Below are positions 9,304-17,016 of a stretch of 64,000 bases of DNA, in pieces (the stretch's first letter is position 1; each line of letters starts with the position of its first letter). Source of the DNA: JACKII01 sp963807085. Its GTDB lineage: Bacteria; Pseudomonadota; Alphaproteobacteria; Bin95. The stretch is from NCBI GenBank assembly GCA_963807085.1, contig CAWEBB010000024.1:130374-194373 (forward strand), in the 5' to 3' direction. Under the pieces are notes generated by a model, which had not been told where the DNA came from, made no database searches, and saw nothing but the letters and a program-made list of their open reading frames with translations. The position numbers and the translations under genes are program-made.

Positions 9304-10401
9304 ATGCTGTACGTTGATATGCCGACCGCCAGAGAGGTCGGGGAGCTCAATTTGGTGCGCTCGGATGCCTGTATCTCCATCTACCTTCAGACCACGCCGC
9401 TGACACAGGGGATCGGGCAGAGCCAGATCAATCTTGGCAACTTGGTCAAGGAAGCCGTCAGCCAACTCGAAGCGGCCGGTTTGGAGAAGCGGCGCATCTG
9501 GCCGTTGCAGGAGCATTTCGAAACGCTACTGGACGATAATGGATTCTGGGAGCACCAGGCGCACAGCTTGGCCATTCTCGCCACGCCCGAGCAGATGCGG
9601 ACCTATCGTCTGGCCAACAACCTGACCGACATGGTCGAGGTCTCCGACCGCTTCCACCTCAAGCCGCTGCTGCGCGCGATCACCTTTCCGCAGGCCGCCC
9701 ATGTGCTGGCGATTTCGGAAAACGCGGTCAGACTGGTCGAGATTTCTTCGGACCTGCCGGCCGCCGAGGTCCGCGTGCCGAACATGCCGAAGGATGCCGC
9801 CAGTGCCGTCGGTAAGGCATCGATAAACGCCAGCGGCGCGACGGGACAGAAGGTGCGCCTTGGCCAGTATGTTCGCAAGGTTGATGCGGCCTTGCGACCG
9901 ATCCTCCTGCATACGGATATGCCGGTCATATTGGCCGCGACCATGCCGGTCGAAGCGCTGTTCCGCTCGCTGAGCGCCGTGCCCCTTCTGCCGCAGACGA
10001 TTGACGGAAGCCCGGACCATATGAGCGAGGCGGAGTTGGCGAGCGCGGCGCGACCCGTGCTCGACGCCCACTACAAGAGCCAGATCGCGGATTTCCACGA
10101 GTTATTCGAACAGAGAGTGGGTCAGGATCGCGCGACAACCGATTTGTCCGATGCCGCCCGGGCAGCCACGTACGGCGGCATCGAGAGCCTGTTAGTCGAT
10201 ATCGACTCGGTGGTCGACGGCTTTGTCGACGAAGAAACCGGCGCCGTGACCTTCGAGGGAGACGGCGATGCCGCCAACTATGGTGTGGTCGACGAGATTG
10301 CCGGAAGAGCATTGCGGACCGGCGCCCGCGTACTCGCGGTTCGCAAGGAAGACATTCCCGCGGAAAAAGATCTGGCTGCGATCTTGCGCTATCCGATCTA
10401 G
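9304..10401 (+). CDS. baeRF-family (bacterial eRF1-like) protein, probably family 11
   Basis: Protein of 365 aa with no signal peptide or membrane helix. I recognise the overall pattern (start VDMPTAREV, middle VEVSDRFHLKPLLRAITFPQAAHVLAIS and RVPNMPKDAASAVGKASI, end RVLAVRKEDIP...ILRYPI) as that of alphaproteobacterial proteins annotated as baeRF, bacterial relatives of archaeal/eukaryotic release factor 1. Their proposed role is ribosome-associated or stress-linked, without an established reaction. The start has a purine-rich GAGGGG about 8 bases upstream. It is a single gene, divergent from the ABC operon. Family assignment is from memory of the pattern; the sub-family number is less certain. 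Confidence 0.6.
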   Translation: MLYVDMPTAREVGELNLVRSDACISIYLQTTPLTQGIGQSQINLGNLVKEAVSQLEAAGLEKRRIWPLQEHFETLLDDNGFWEHQAHSLAILATPEQMRTYRLANNLTDMVEVSDRFHLKPLLRAITFPQAAHVLAISENAVRLVEISSDLPAAEVRVPNMPKDAASAVGKASINASGATGQKVRLGQYVRKVDAALRPILLHTDMPVILAATMPVEALFRSLSAVPLLPQTIDGSPDHMSEAELASAARPVLDAHYKSQIADFHELFEQRVGQDRATTDLSDAARAATYGGIESLLVDIDSVVDGFVDEETGAVTFEGDGDAANYGVVDEIAGRALRTGARVLAVRKEDIPAEKDLAAILRYPI

Positions 10402-10705
10402 CCCGCTCGGGGTGCCGGCACGCAGCCGCCCGCCGGATGAAACTGTTCGCCGCGCCGGGCGGGTTCGCTCGCGGCGGACGGAGATCGGCTGTCGTTTCAT
10501 TCGCCCGGCCGTTCGTTCGGTTTCCGGCATGCGTTCCGGATTATGCTGCAGTGCGGCAGGCAATGTTGTAAAACGGCGCGGCGCGATGCCATTGTATGCT
10601 ACAATATATGTTGCAGTGCAGCAGTAAACACTGCGAGCCGTGGAGTTGATTGTGCAGGCCAGTCCGGATCGGCAACGCCGCAACGTGATGAAGAGGAGTC
10701 GAAAC
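10402..10705 (+). promoter_or_regulatory. phaC upstream region with a dyad and TGC-rich repeats
   Basis: Non-coding stretch of about 300 bases before phaC. It holds a perfect inverted repeat ATTGTA-TGC-TACAAT (10591-10605). It also has two TGC-rich sites: CTGCAGTGCGGCAG (10546-10559) and TTGCAGTGCAGCAG (10611-10624). The PHA regulator PhaR of Paracoccus and Rhodobacter binds TGC-rich sites of the type CTGC-N3-GCAG; the second site differs from that at one base. A PhaR-like operator is therefore plausible, but no phaR gene is in the window. No convincing -35/-10 pair is visible. Confidence 0.4.
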
Positions 10706-12653
10706 ATGGCTAACGGAAACACGAAAGTCAGCGTTGCACCGCGCCAAGCTGAAAAAGAGGTGGCCGACGATGGTCGGCAACCCCTTGCGGGGGATGGTCG
10801 GGAAGCCTGTTCAGGGAAGGCGGCACGGCAAGGCAGTGCGAAGGCCGATGCCGGTTCGCGTGACGCTTCGAAACCTCGGCCGGCGTCGCCCGACATGGCA
10901 AAACTTGCCGAACTCGGTGCGGCCGCTCTGGGGCGGGTTCAGCGACGAGACCGTCGACCAACTCGTCCATGCTGCAATGGCGCAGGTGACGCTGGGGCTT
11001 TCTCCGGCCTCCGTTGTGGCAGCCTATGACGACTGGTTGAGGCACCTGGCGATTTCGCCCGGTAAGCAATCGCGGTTGGTGCAAAAGGCAATGCGCCAAG
11101 CGGTTCGGCTTGGGATGCATTCGTGGTATTGTGCGGCCGATTCCAAGGTGGAACCCTGTATCGAGCCCTTGATACAGGACAAGCGTTTCGCGGCCCCGGA
11201 ATGGCAAACTTGGCCATTCAATCTGATTTATCAGTCATTTCTGCTCAATCAGCAGTGGTGGCATAACGCGACGACGGGCGTTCCGGGGGTGTCGAAACAT
11301 CACGAGAACATGGTTGCCTTCGGGGCGCGGCAGATTTTGGACATTTTCTCCCCCTCCAATTTTGTGCACACCAATCCCGAAGTGTTGGCCGAAACCATGC
11401 GTCAGGGGGGCGCCAATCTGCATCAGGGTTTCCTCAACCGCATCGAGGACTGGGAGCGGGAGATCTCAGGCAAGCCGCCGGTCGGGGCTGAGAATTTCCG
11501 GCCGGGTGAGACGGTCGCAATCACACCGGGCAAGGTCGTCTACCGCAACCGGCTGATCGAGTTGATCCAATACGAGCCGCAGACGGAAACCGTACATCCG
11601 GAGCCGGTGCTGATCATGCCAGCCTGGATCATGAAATACTATATCCTCGACCTTTCACCGGAAAATTCGCTGGTCAAGTATCTGGTTGAACGGGGACATA
11701 CGGTCTTCATGATCTCCTGGAAGAACCCCGACGCCGACGATCGTGATCTGGGTATGGATGACTACCGCCGGCTCGGCGCGATGGCGGCGCTGGACGCGGT
11801 TTCGGAGATCATGCCCGGCCAAAGGATCCACAGCGTCGGCTATTGCCTCGGCGGCACGCTGCTTTCGATTGCAGCGGCGGCGATGGCGCGTGATGGCGAC
11901 GGCCGCCTGAAGTCATTGACGCTGCTTGCCGCGCAGGCCGACTTCACGGAGGCGGGCGAGCTGATGCTGTTCATCGACGAAAGCCAGGTTCGTTTTCTCG
12001 AAGACATGATGTGGGCACAAGGCTTTCTCGACACCAAACAGATGGCCGGTGCTTTCCAGCTCCTGCGCTCCAACGACCTGCTGTGGTCTTACCGGCTCCA
12101 CAACTACTTGCTGGGTCAGCGCCGCCCGATGATCGACCTGATGGCCTGGAATGCCGACGCGACCCGCATGCCGTACAAAATGCACTCCGAATATCTGGAC
12201 AAGCTGTTTCTGAACAACGACCTGGCCGGGGGCCGCTATATGGTGGATGAGCGGCCGGTCAATCTGGCCGATATTCGAGCGCCGATATTTGCCGTGGGCA
12301 CCGAACGCGACCACGTCGCGCCTTGGCGCTCGGCGTACAAGATTACGGCGCACCCGGCGACGGACGTTACATTCCTGCTGACCAGCGGCGGTCACAATGC
12401 AGGCATCATCAGCGAGCCCGGCCGGTCACGCCGAAAGTATCAGGTGACCCTGAACCGTGCAGGCGAGATCTATGTGGACCCGGATAGCTGGCACGCCCAG
12501 ACCCCGTACAAGGACGGCTCCTGGTGGCCGGAATGGCAGCAGTGGCTGGAGGAAAACTCGGCGGAGCGGGTCGACCCGCCCAGCATGGGCGCCCCAGGCA
12601 AGGGTCTGGTTCCCCTATGCGATGCGCCCGGAACTTACGTTCATCAGGAGTAG
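10706..12653 (+). CDS. phaC: Class I poly(3-hydroxyalkanoate) synthase, N-terminal frameshift
   Basis: Polymerises 3-hydroxyacyl-CoA into PHA granules. The PhaC N-terminal domain (FNLIYQSFLLNQQWWHNATTGV) is followed by an alpha/beta-hydrolase core. The lipase-like box with the catalytic Cys is GYCLGGT, the Asp is in ERDHVAPW and the His in SGGHNAG. The best start is ATG 10706 (AAGAGGAG 8 bases upstream), giving an Ala/Asp/Lys-rich leader MANGNTKVSVAPRQ. That frame must shift by one base between about 10905 and 10930 to enter the conserved frame at GGFSDETVDQLVHA. The alternative in-frame start at 10734 yields an Arg-rich leader typical of a wrong frame. The catalytic part is intact, and a fabI remnant follows 4 bases after the stop. 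Confidence 0.88.
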
Positions 12654-12657
12654 CGTC

Positions 12658-12786
12658 ATGGGATTGTTGCCGGAACCGCTCAAGGGAAAGAACGGTCTGG
12701 TCGTCGGGATTGCGAACAAGCATTCGATCGCGGCGGTTACCGGCAACATCGCCTATGTCGATGCCGGTTACCACGTGATGGCGTGA
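12658..12786 (+). pseudogene. fabI: Internally deleted enoyl-ACP reductase (fabI remnant)
   Basis: A 42-residue frame that joins the two ends of FabI. The first 25 residues match the N-terminus (PLKGKNGLVVGIANKHSIA, the NADH-binding strand and loop). The last 17 (AVTGNIAYVDAGYHVMA) match the extreme C-terminus. About 210-220 codons, including the Tyr-x6-Lys active site, are missing, and the junction is in frame. It keeps an AGGAG ribosome-binding site overlapping the end of phaC. It cannot be an active reductase. A functional fabI or equivalent must exist elsewhere. Confidence 0.8.
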
Positions 12787-12829
12787 GCGTGTCGACACAC
12801 GCGTATGGGAAGCAGGATAGGATAGACCG

Positions 12830-14236
12830 TTGCGCGCTGAAGCATCCACCAAACCGCCCCCCACACAGGAAGACGCCGTCGAAGGTTCCGTCGTGGCCAT
12901 CCGCGGCGGGATCGTGGACGCCGCCTTTCCGGACCCGGTGCCGCAGATCCACGACCTGCTTTACGTGGGCCAGGTCGCGCTTCAGGTCGCCTCGCTGGTG
13001 GGCGAGGGCGTGGTTCGCTGTATCGCGCTCCACCCGGTGCGCGGCCTGGGACTGGGCATGCCGGTGCGCTCCACCGGCGGTCCAATAGAGGTGCCGGTCG
13101 GAGAGGAAGTGCTCGGCCGGATGCTGAACATGTTCGGACGCCCGATCGACGGCCTGCCGGTGCCGGTAACGGCGGCCCGCCACTCGATCCATCATGCTCC
13201 GCCCGCCTTGGAGGACCGCATCTTGCGGGCAGAGGTTCTGGAGACCGGTATCAAGGCCATCGACCTGCTCTCGCCGATCGAGCGCGGCGGCAAGACCGGG
13301 CTGTTCGGCGGGGCAGGGGTCGGCAAGACAGTGCTGCTGACCGAACTGATCAATAACACAGTCCAGCACCATCACGGCGTCAGCCTGTTCTGCGGCATCG
13401 GCGAGCGGTCGCGCGAGGCCGAGGAACTTTACCGCGAAATGGGCGAGGCGGGCGTGCGCGACAAGACCGTCATGCTGTTCGGCCAGATGAACGAAGCGCC
13501 GGGCGTGCGCTTTCTGGTGGGAAACTCGGCGCTAACCATGGCGGAATATTTCCGGGACGAGAAACAGCAGGACGTGCTGCTGCTGATCGACAATATCTTT
13601 CGCTTCGTGCAGGCGGGCTCGGAAGTTTCGGGGCTGCTGGGACGGATGCCGTCGCGCGTCGGCTACCAGCCTACGCTGGCGACGGAACTGGCCACCCTGC
13701 AGGAGCGCATTGCCTCGACCCGCAAGGGGTCGATCACGTCGATCCAGGCGGTTTACGTACCCGCGGACGACCTTACCGATCCCGCAGCAGCGCATATCTT
13801 CTCGCACCTCTCGGCCTCCGTTGTGTTGTCCCGCAAGCGGGCGAGCGAAGGGCTCTATCCCGCGGTCGATCCCCTGGAATCGACCTCGGTGATGCTGACG
13901 CCCGGCGTGGTCGGGCAGCGCCACTACGACATCGCCCGTGCCGTGCGCCGCACGCTAGCGGACTATGAGGAGTTGCGGGACATCATCGCCATGCTGGGGA
14001 TCGAGGAGCTTTCCGCCCACGATCGCGCCATCGTGGCTCGCGCGCGGCGGCTGGAACGGTTCCTGACCCAGCCGTTTTCCACCGTCGCGGCATCCGTCGG
14101 GACGGCGGGCAAGCGGGTGCCGATCGACACGACCCTCGATGGCTGCGAGACCATCCTTGAGCAGACCGAATTCGATCTGCCGGAGAGCGCCTACTACATG
14201 ATTGGCGGCCTGGCGGACCTGGAGCAGGCGGCATGA
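12830..14236 (+). CDS. atpD: N-type F-ATPase beta subunit
   Basis: Catalytic F1 subunit, 468 aa, first gene of an atpDCQRBEFAG operon. Walker A is GGAGVGKT; the catalytic Glu and arginine-rich strand are in GERSREAEELY; Walker B is VLLLIDNIFRF. Also visible are GRMPSRVGYQPTL and the adenine-pocket region EGLYPAVDPLESTS. The start is a TTG at 12830 after an AGGATAGGA stretch; no better ATG lies nearby. It overlaps atpC by 4 bases. Having beta first and no delta gene separates this operon from the housekeeping F-ATPase order. Confidence 0.93.
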   Translation: MRAEASTKPPPTQEDAVEGSVVAIRGGIVDAAFPDPVPQIHDLLYVGQVALQVASLVGEGVVRCIALHPVRGLGLGMPVRSTGGPIEVPVGEEVLGRMLNMFGRPIDGLPVPVTAARHSIHHAPPALEDRILRAEVLETGIKAIDLLSPIERGGKTGLFGGAGVGKTVLLTELINNTVQHHHGVSLFCGIGERSREAEELYREMGEAGVRDKTVMLFGQMNEAPGVRFLVGNSALTMAEYFRDEKQQDVLLLIDNIFRFVQAGSEVSGLLGRMPSRVGYQPTLATELATLQERIASTRKGSITSIQAVYVPADDLTDPAAAHIFSHLSASVVLSRKRASEGLYPAVDPLESTSVMLTPGVVGQRHYDIARAVRRTLADYEELRDIIAMLGIEELSAHDRAIVARARRLERFLTQPFSTVAASVGTAGKRVPIDTTLDGCETILEQTEFDLPESAYYMIGGLADLEQAA

Positions 14237-14641
14237 GTATGGCGCGCGACATGCAGGTCACGCTACGGCTGCCCATGCGCGCGCTGTTCGAGGGGCGAGC
14301 CATCAGGCTGACCGCCGTGGCGGAGAATGGCGGCTTCGGCATCCTGCCGAACCATGTCGATTTCGTCACCGCGCTGGTGCCGTCGGTGCTGACGCTGATC
14401 ACGCCGGAAGGGCGCGAGCGCGTCTTTGGCATTGACGTGGGGCTGCTGGTCAAGAAGGGCACATTCGGTCGAAGTCGCGGTGCGGCGCGGCGTCGAGGGC
14501 GATGACCTCGGCACACTGCGCGATACGGTGCGCGAGACTTTCGTCGAAATTGAAGACGAAGAACGCGTGGCACGCTCTGCCCTGTCGCGGCTGGAGGCGG
14601 GCATGGTGCGCCGCTTCGCCCGCCTGCGGAAGCCTCAGTGA
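14233..14641 (+). CDS. atpC: N-type F-ATPase epsilon subunit, frameshifted
   Basis: The epsilon N-terminal beta-sandwich is clear: LRLPMRALFEGRAIRLTAVAENGGFGILPNHVDFVTALVPSVL. The frame is lost at about 14461-14467 (after LLVKKGT); one extra base moves it into a new frame ending MAHAP-like sequence. The frame one base away continues with EVAVRRGVEGDDLGTLRDTV and the helical tail ending FARLRKPQ, at the stop 14639-14641. Restoring one base gives about 135 aa, normal for N-ATPase epsilon. The neighbouring atpQ is also shifted, so a consensus error is a serious alternative to a real mutation. Confidence 0.85.
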
Positions 14642-14657
14642 TGACAGCGATGCCGCC

Positions 14658-14958
14658 ATGACAGAGAAGACGCCAGAGAAAAAGAACAGGCTGGCCGACG
14701 ATATCGGCCGCCGGGCCGAGCGCATGAAGAGCGTGCGCGATAATCCGGAGCCGAGCCCGCTGCGGGGCCTTGGCACGTTCGGAATGATCGGCTGGTCGGT
14801 CGCCGTCCCCGCCGTGGGCGGCGCTTTTTTGGGGCTCTGGCTCGACCGGATCGCGCCGCAGGGGTTTTCCTGGACTCATGGCGCTGATCATCGGCGGAGT
14901 AGCGCTAGGCAGTCTGATCGCCTGGGCCTGGGTGGCCAAGGAAGGGAGAGGCGAATGA
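14658..14958 (+). CDS. atpQ: N-ATPase accessory membrane subunit AtpQ (AtpI-like), frameshifted
   Basis: Small membrane protein of the AtpI/AtpQ type. It starts MTEKTPEKKNRLADDIGRR and has a first helix GMIGWSVAVPAVGGAFLGLWLDR. The frame breaks at about 14876 (after FSWT). In the shifted frame a second helix ALIIGGVALGSLIAWAWVAKE ends at a TGA that overlaps the ATG of atpR. Rejoined, the protein is about 99 aa with two membrane helices, as expected for AtpQ. The gene is diagnostic for N-ATPase operons, where it sits between atpC and atpR. Confidence 0.82.
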
Positions 14959-15248
14959 CAGAGATCGATATTGGCGCGCTGCTGTTGGGATTGGCGGTTG
15001 GTGTCGGCATGAGCGCGCTGTTCTTCGCGGGCCTCAACCTCGGCATGCGGCTTGCATTGCGCGCGACGCGGCCGACGCCCATTCTGCTGCTCAGCGCCGG
15101 CGTGCGGATCGGGGTGTTTCTGGCTGCCGGCTGGTTGGTCGCGCAGGCGGACATCTGGGCCTTTTGTGGCTATGCTGCGGCATTCCTGCTCGTCCGGTAT
15201 CTGGCGATCTCCTATACCCGGCATCAGATCGCTCGGGGAGACGCGTGA
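14955..15248 (+). CDS. atpR: N-ATPase subunit AtpR
   Basis: Short hydrophobic protein of 97 aa with three predicted membrane helices: GALLLGLAVGVGMSALFFAGLNLGM, ILLLSAGVRIGVFLAAGWLV and AFCGYAAAFLLVRYLAISY. Arginines sit within or next to the helices (for example in LSAGVRIG), as is known for AtpR, where they have been suggested to interact with the acidic c-ring residues. It overlaps atpQ by 4 bases and the atpB ATG by 1 base. AtpR occurs only in N-ATPase operons, so together with AtpQ it identifies the operon type. Confidence 0.88.
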   Translation: MTEIDIGALLLGLAVGVGMSALFFAGLNLGMRLALRATRPTPILLLSAGVRIGVFLAAGWLVAQADIWAFCGYAAAFLLVRYLAISYTRHQIARGDA

Positions 15249-15940
15249 TGGAACTGACACCCGACAACACCATCGTCTTCGCGATCGGCGGCATCGCCAT
15301 CAATGCCACCATCTTCAATACGTGGATCATCATGGCGCTGCTGACGGGCGTGTCCGTGCTGATCACTCGCAAACTGCGCCCGGACAAGCCACCCAACCGC
15401 TGGCGCACCATGCTCGAAGTGATCGTGCAGGGCATCCAGGGCCAGATCGCGGAGATCGCCCGCCGGCCGGCGCGTCGGCTGCTTTACTTCGTGGGAACGC
15501 TGTTTCTGTTCATCGTGACATCGAACCTGCTGATGGTGGTGCCGGGGTTCCATCCGCCGACGGCGTCGCTTTCGACCACAGCGGGGCTGGCGCTGGCGGT
15601 TCTGATCGCAGTGCCGATGTTCGGGATCGGCACCCGGGGGCTGGGCGGCTACTTGAAAACCTATCTCAAACCGTCGCCGATCATGCTGCCCTTCAACATC
15701 ATCAGCGAATTTTCGCGCGGCCTGTCACTTGCCATCCGGCTGTACGGCAACATCATGAGCGGGGCTGTGATCGCCGCGATCCTGCTGGGCGTGGCGCCGT
15801 TCTTTTTCCCGGTCGTGATGGACATGCTGGGCCTGCTGACCGGGCTGGTACAAGCATACATCTTTGCCATTCTGGCGACAGTCTACATATCGTCCGCCAC
15901 CGCCGACCCGACAACACCCGAGAATGCAAAGGAAACCTGA
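15248..15940 (+). CDS. atpB: N-type F-ATPase subunit a
   Basis: Membrane stator subunit of 230 aa that forms the ion half-channels beside the c ring. The essential Arg is Arg164 in LAIRLYGNIMSG. The preceding helix segment is LPFNIISEFSRGLS and the last helix is VQAYIFAILATVYISSAT, both standard for subunit a. The ATG at 15248 overlaps the TGA of atpR (15246-15248), and the end overlaps atpE by 1 base, so translation is coupled through the whole membrane part of the operon. Confidence 0.93.
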   Translation: MELTPDNTIVFAIGGIAINATIFNTWIIMALLTGVSVLITRKLRPDKPPNRWRTMLEVIVQGIQGQIAEIARRPARRLLYFVGTLFLFIVTSNLLMVVPGFHPPTASLSTTAGLALAVLIAVPMFGIGTRGLGGYLKTYLKPSPIMLPFNIISEFSRGLSLAIRLYGNIMSGAVIAAILLGVAPFFFPVVMDMLGLLTGLVQAYIFAILATVYISSATADPTTPENAKET

Positions 15941-16227
15941 TGACAGACCTTGCCCTTATTGCCGCCGTTTCGATCTTTACCGCCGGTCTGACCGTGGCCT
16001 TCGGTGCGATCGGCCCCGCGCTCGGCGAGGGACGCGCGGCGGGGGCGGCAATGAACGCCATTGCCCAGCAGCCGGATGCGTCTGGGACCCTGTCGAGAAC
16101 CTTGTTCGTCAGTCTGGCGATGATCGAATCCACGGCGATCTATTGTTTCGTCGTCGCCATGATCCTGATCTTCGGCAATCCGTTCTGGAATGCGTTTCTG
16201 AATGAGGCACAGAGGGCGGCCGGCTAA
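15940..16227 (+). CDS. atpE: N-type F-ATPase subunit c, Na+-binding signature
   Basis: Rotor ring subunit, 95 aa, two membrane helices. It carries two acidic residues: Glu30 in helix 1 (IGPALGEGRAAG, where sodium-type Ilyobacter c has Gln32) and Glu63 in helix 2, followed by Ser64-Thr65 (AMIESTAIY). Glu-Ser-Thr in helix 2 is the sodium-ligand pattern, and a Glu in each helix is typical of N-ATPases. The sequence therefore predicts Na+ rather than H+ transport; that is family knowledge plus inference, not proof. The ATG at 15940 overlaps the TGA of atpB. Confidence 0.93.
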   Translation: MTDLALIAAVSIFTAGLTVAFGAIGPALGEGRAAGAAMNAIAQQPDASGTLSRTLFVSLAMIESTAIYCFVVAMILIFGNPFWNAFLNEAQRAAG

Positions 16228-16230
16228 GCC

Positions 16231-17016
16231 ATGTCCATTGATTGGGTCACGGCCGCCGCCCAGATCCTGAACTTCCTGATTCTGGTCTGGCTGCTGAAAC
16301 GCTTTCTTTACCGCCCCATTCTGGACGGTATCGACGCGCGAGAGGCCCAAATTGCCGACAGAATGTCCGAGGCGGCACGCATTCGGCAACAGGCCGAAGC
16401 GGCGGAGGCGGCCTATCAGGACCAGATTTCGGCGGTTCAAGCCCGCCAGGCGGCGGTGATGGACGGTATCCGGGAAAAAGCCGAGGCAGAGCGCAGCGCG
16501 CTGTTAGCAAAAGCCCGCGAGCGCCTGGAGCGCGAACGCCAGGCCCAGGAGGCGCAGCGCCAGGAAGAGGCGCGCAAGTACACCGCCCAATTGCATCGGA
16601 CGGGGGCGGGAGCGCTGTTGTCCCTGACCCGCAAGGCATTGGCGGACCTCGCCGATGAAACGCTGGAAGAACGTATTGCCGCTCACGTCGCCAGGCGCCT
16701 GGCCGGGTTCGCCGACGATCTGCGCGAGGCGGTAGGTGGCAGCACGGCGGCGGTCGCGACCACGCGCGATCCCTTGCCCCAGGGCGCCCGCGACCGCTTG
16801 AAGGCCGAATTGCAGAAGCTGCTGCCGGAGGTGACGCTTGGCTTCGAGACCGATGCCCAACTGGCGCCGGGCCTGATCCTGCGTCTCGGCGGCGCGCAGG
16901 TGGCGTGGACGGTGGACACCTATATCGACGGGCTTGAGGAAGTGTTGGAGCAGGAGACGCCAGGTGGGCGGAAAGAAGGTGGCCGCAATGCGAAAACTTC
17001 AAGCGATGAGCATTGA
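16231..17016 (+). CDS. atpF: N-type F-ATPase subunit b (long form)
   Basis: Peripheral stalk subunit of 261 aa. One N-terminal membrane helix (TAAAQILNFLILVWLLKRFLY) is followed by a long Ala/Glu/Arg-rich helix (about residues 40-125). The C-terminal domain contains LTRKALADLADETLEERIAAH and ends in LILRLGGAQVAWTVDTYIDGLEEVLE, which resembles the C-terminus of a delta subunit. That fits the known lack of a separate delta gene in N-ATPase operons, with b taking over the link to F1. The 3' end overlaps the start of atpA. Confidence 0.9.
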   Translation: MSIDWVTAAAQILNFLILVWLLKRFLYRPILDGIDAREAQIADRMSEAARIRQQAEAAEAAYQDQISAVQARQAAVMDGIREKAEAERSALLAKARERLERERQAQEAQRQEEARKYTAQLHRTGAGALLSLTRKALADLADETLEERIAAHVARRLAGFADDLREAVGGSTAAVATTRDPLPQGARDRLKAELQKLLPEVTLGFETDAQLAPGLILRLGGAQVAWTVDTYIDGLEEVLEQETPGGRKEGGRNAKTSSDEH

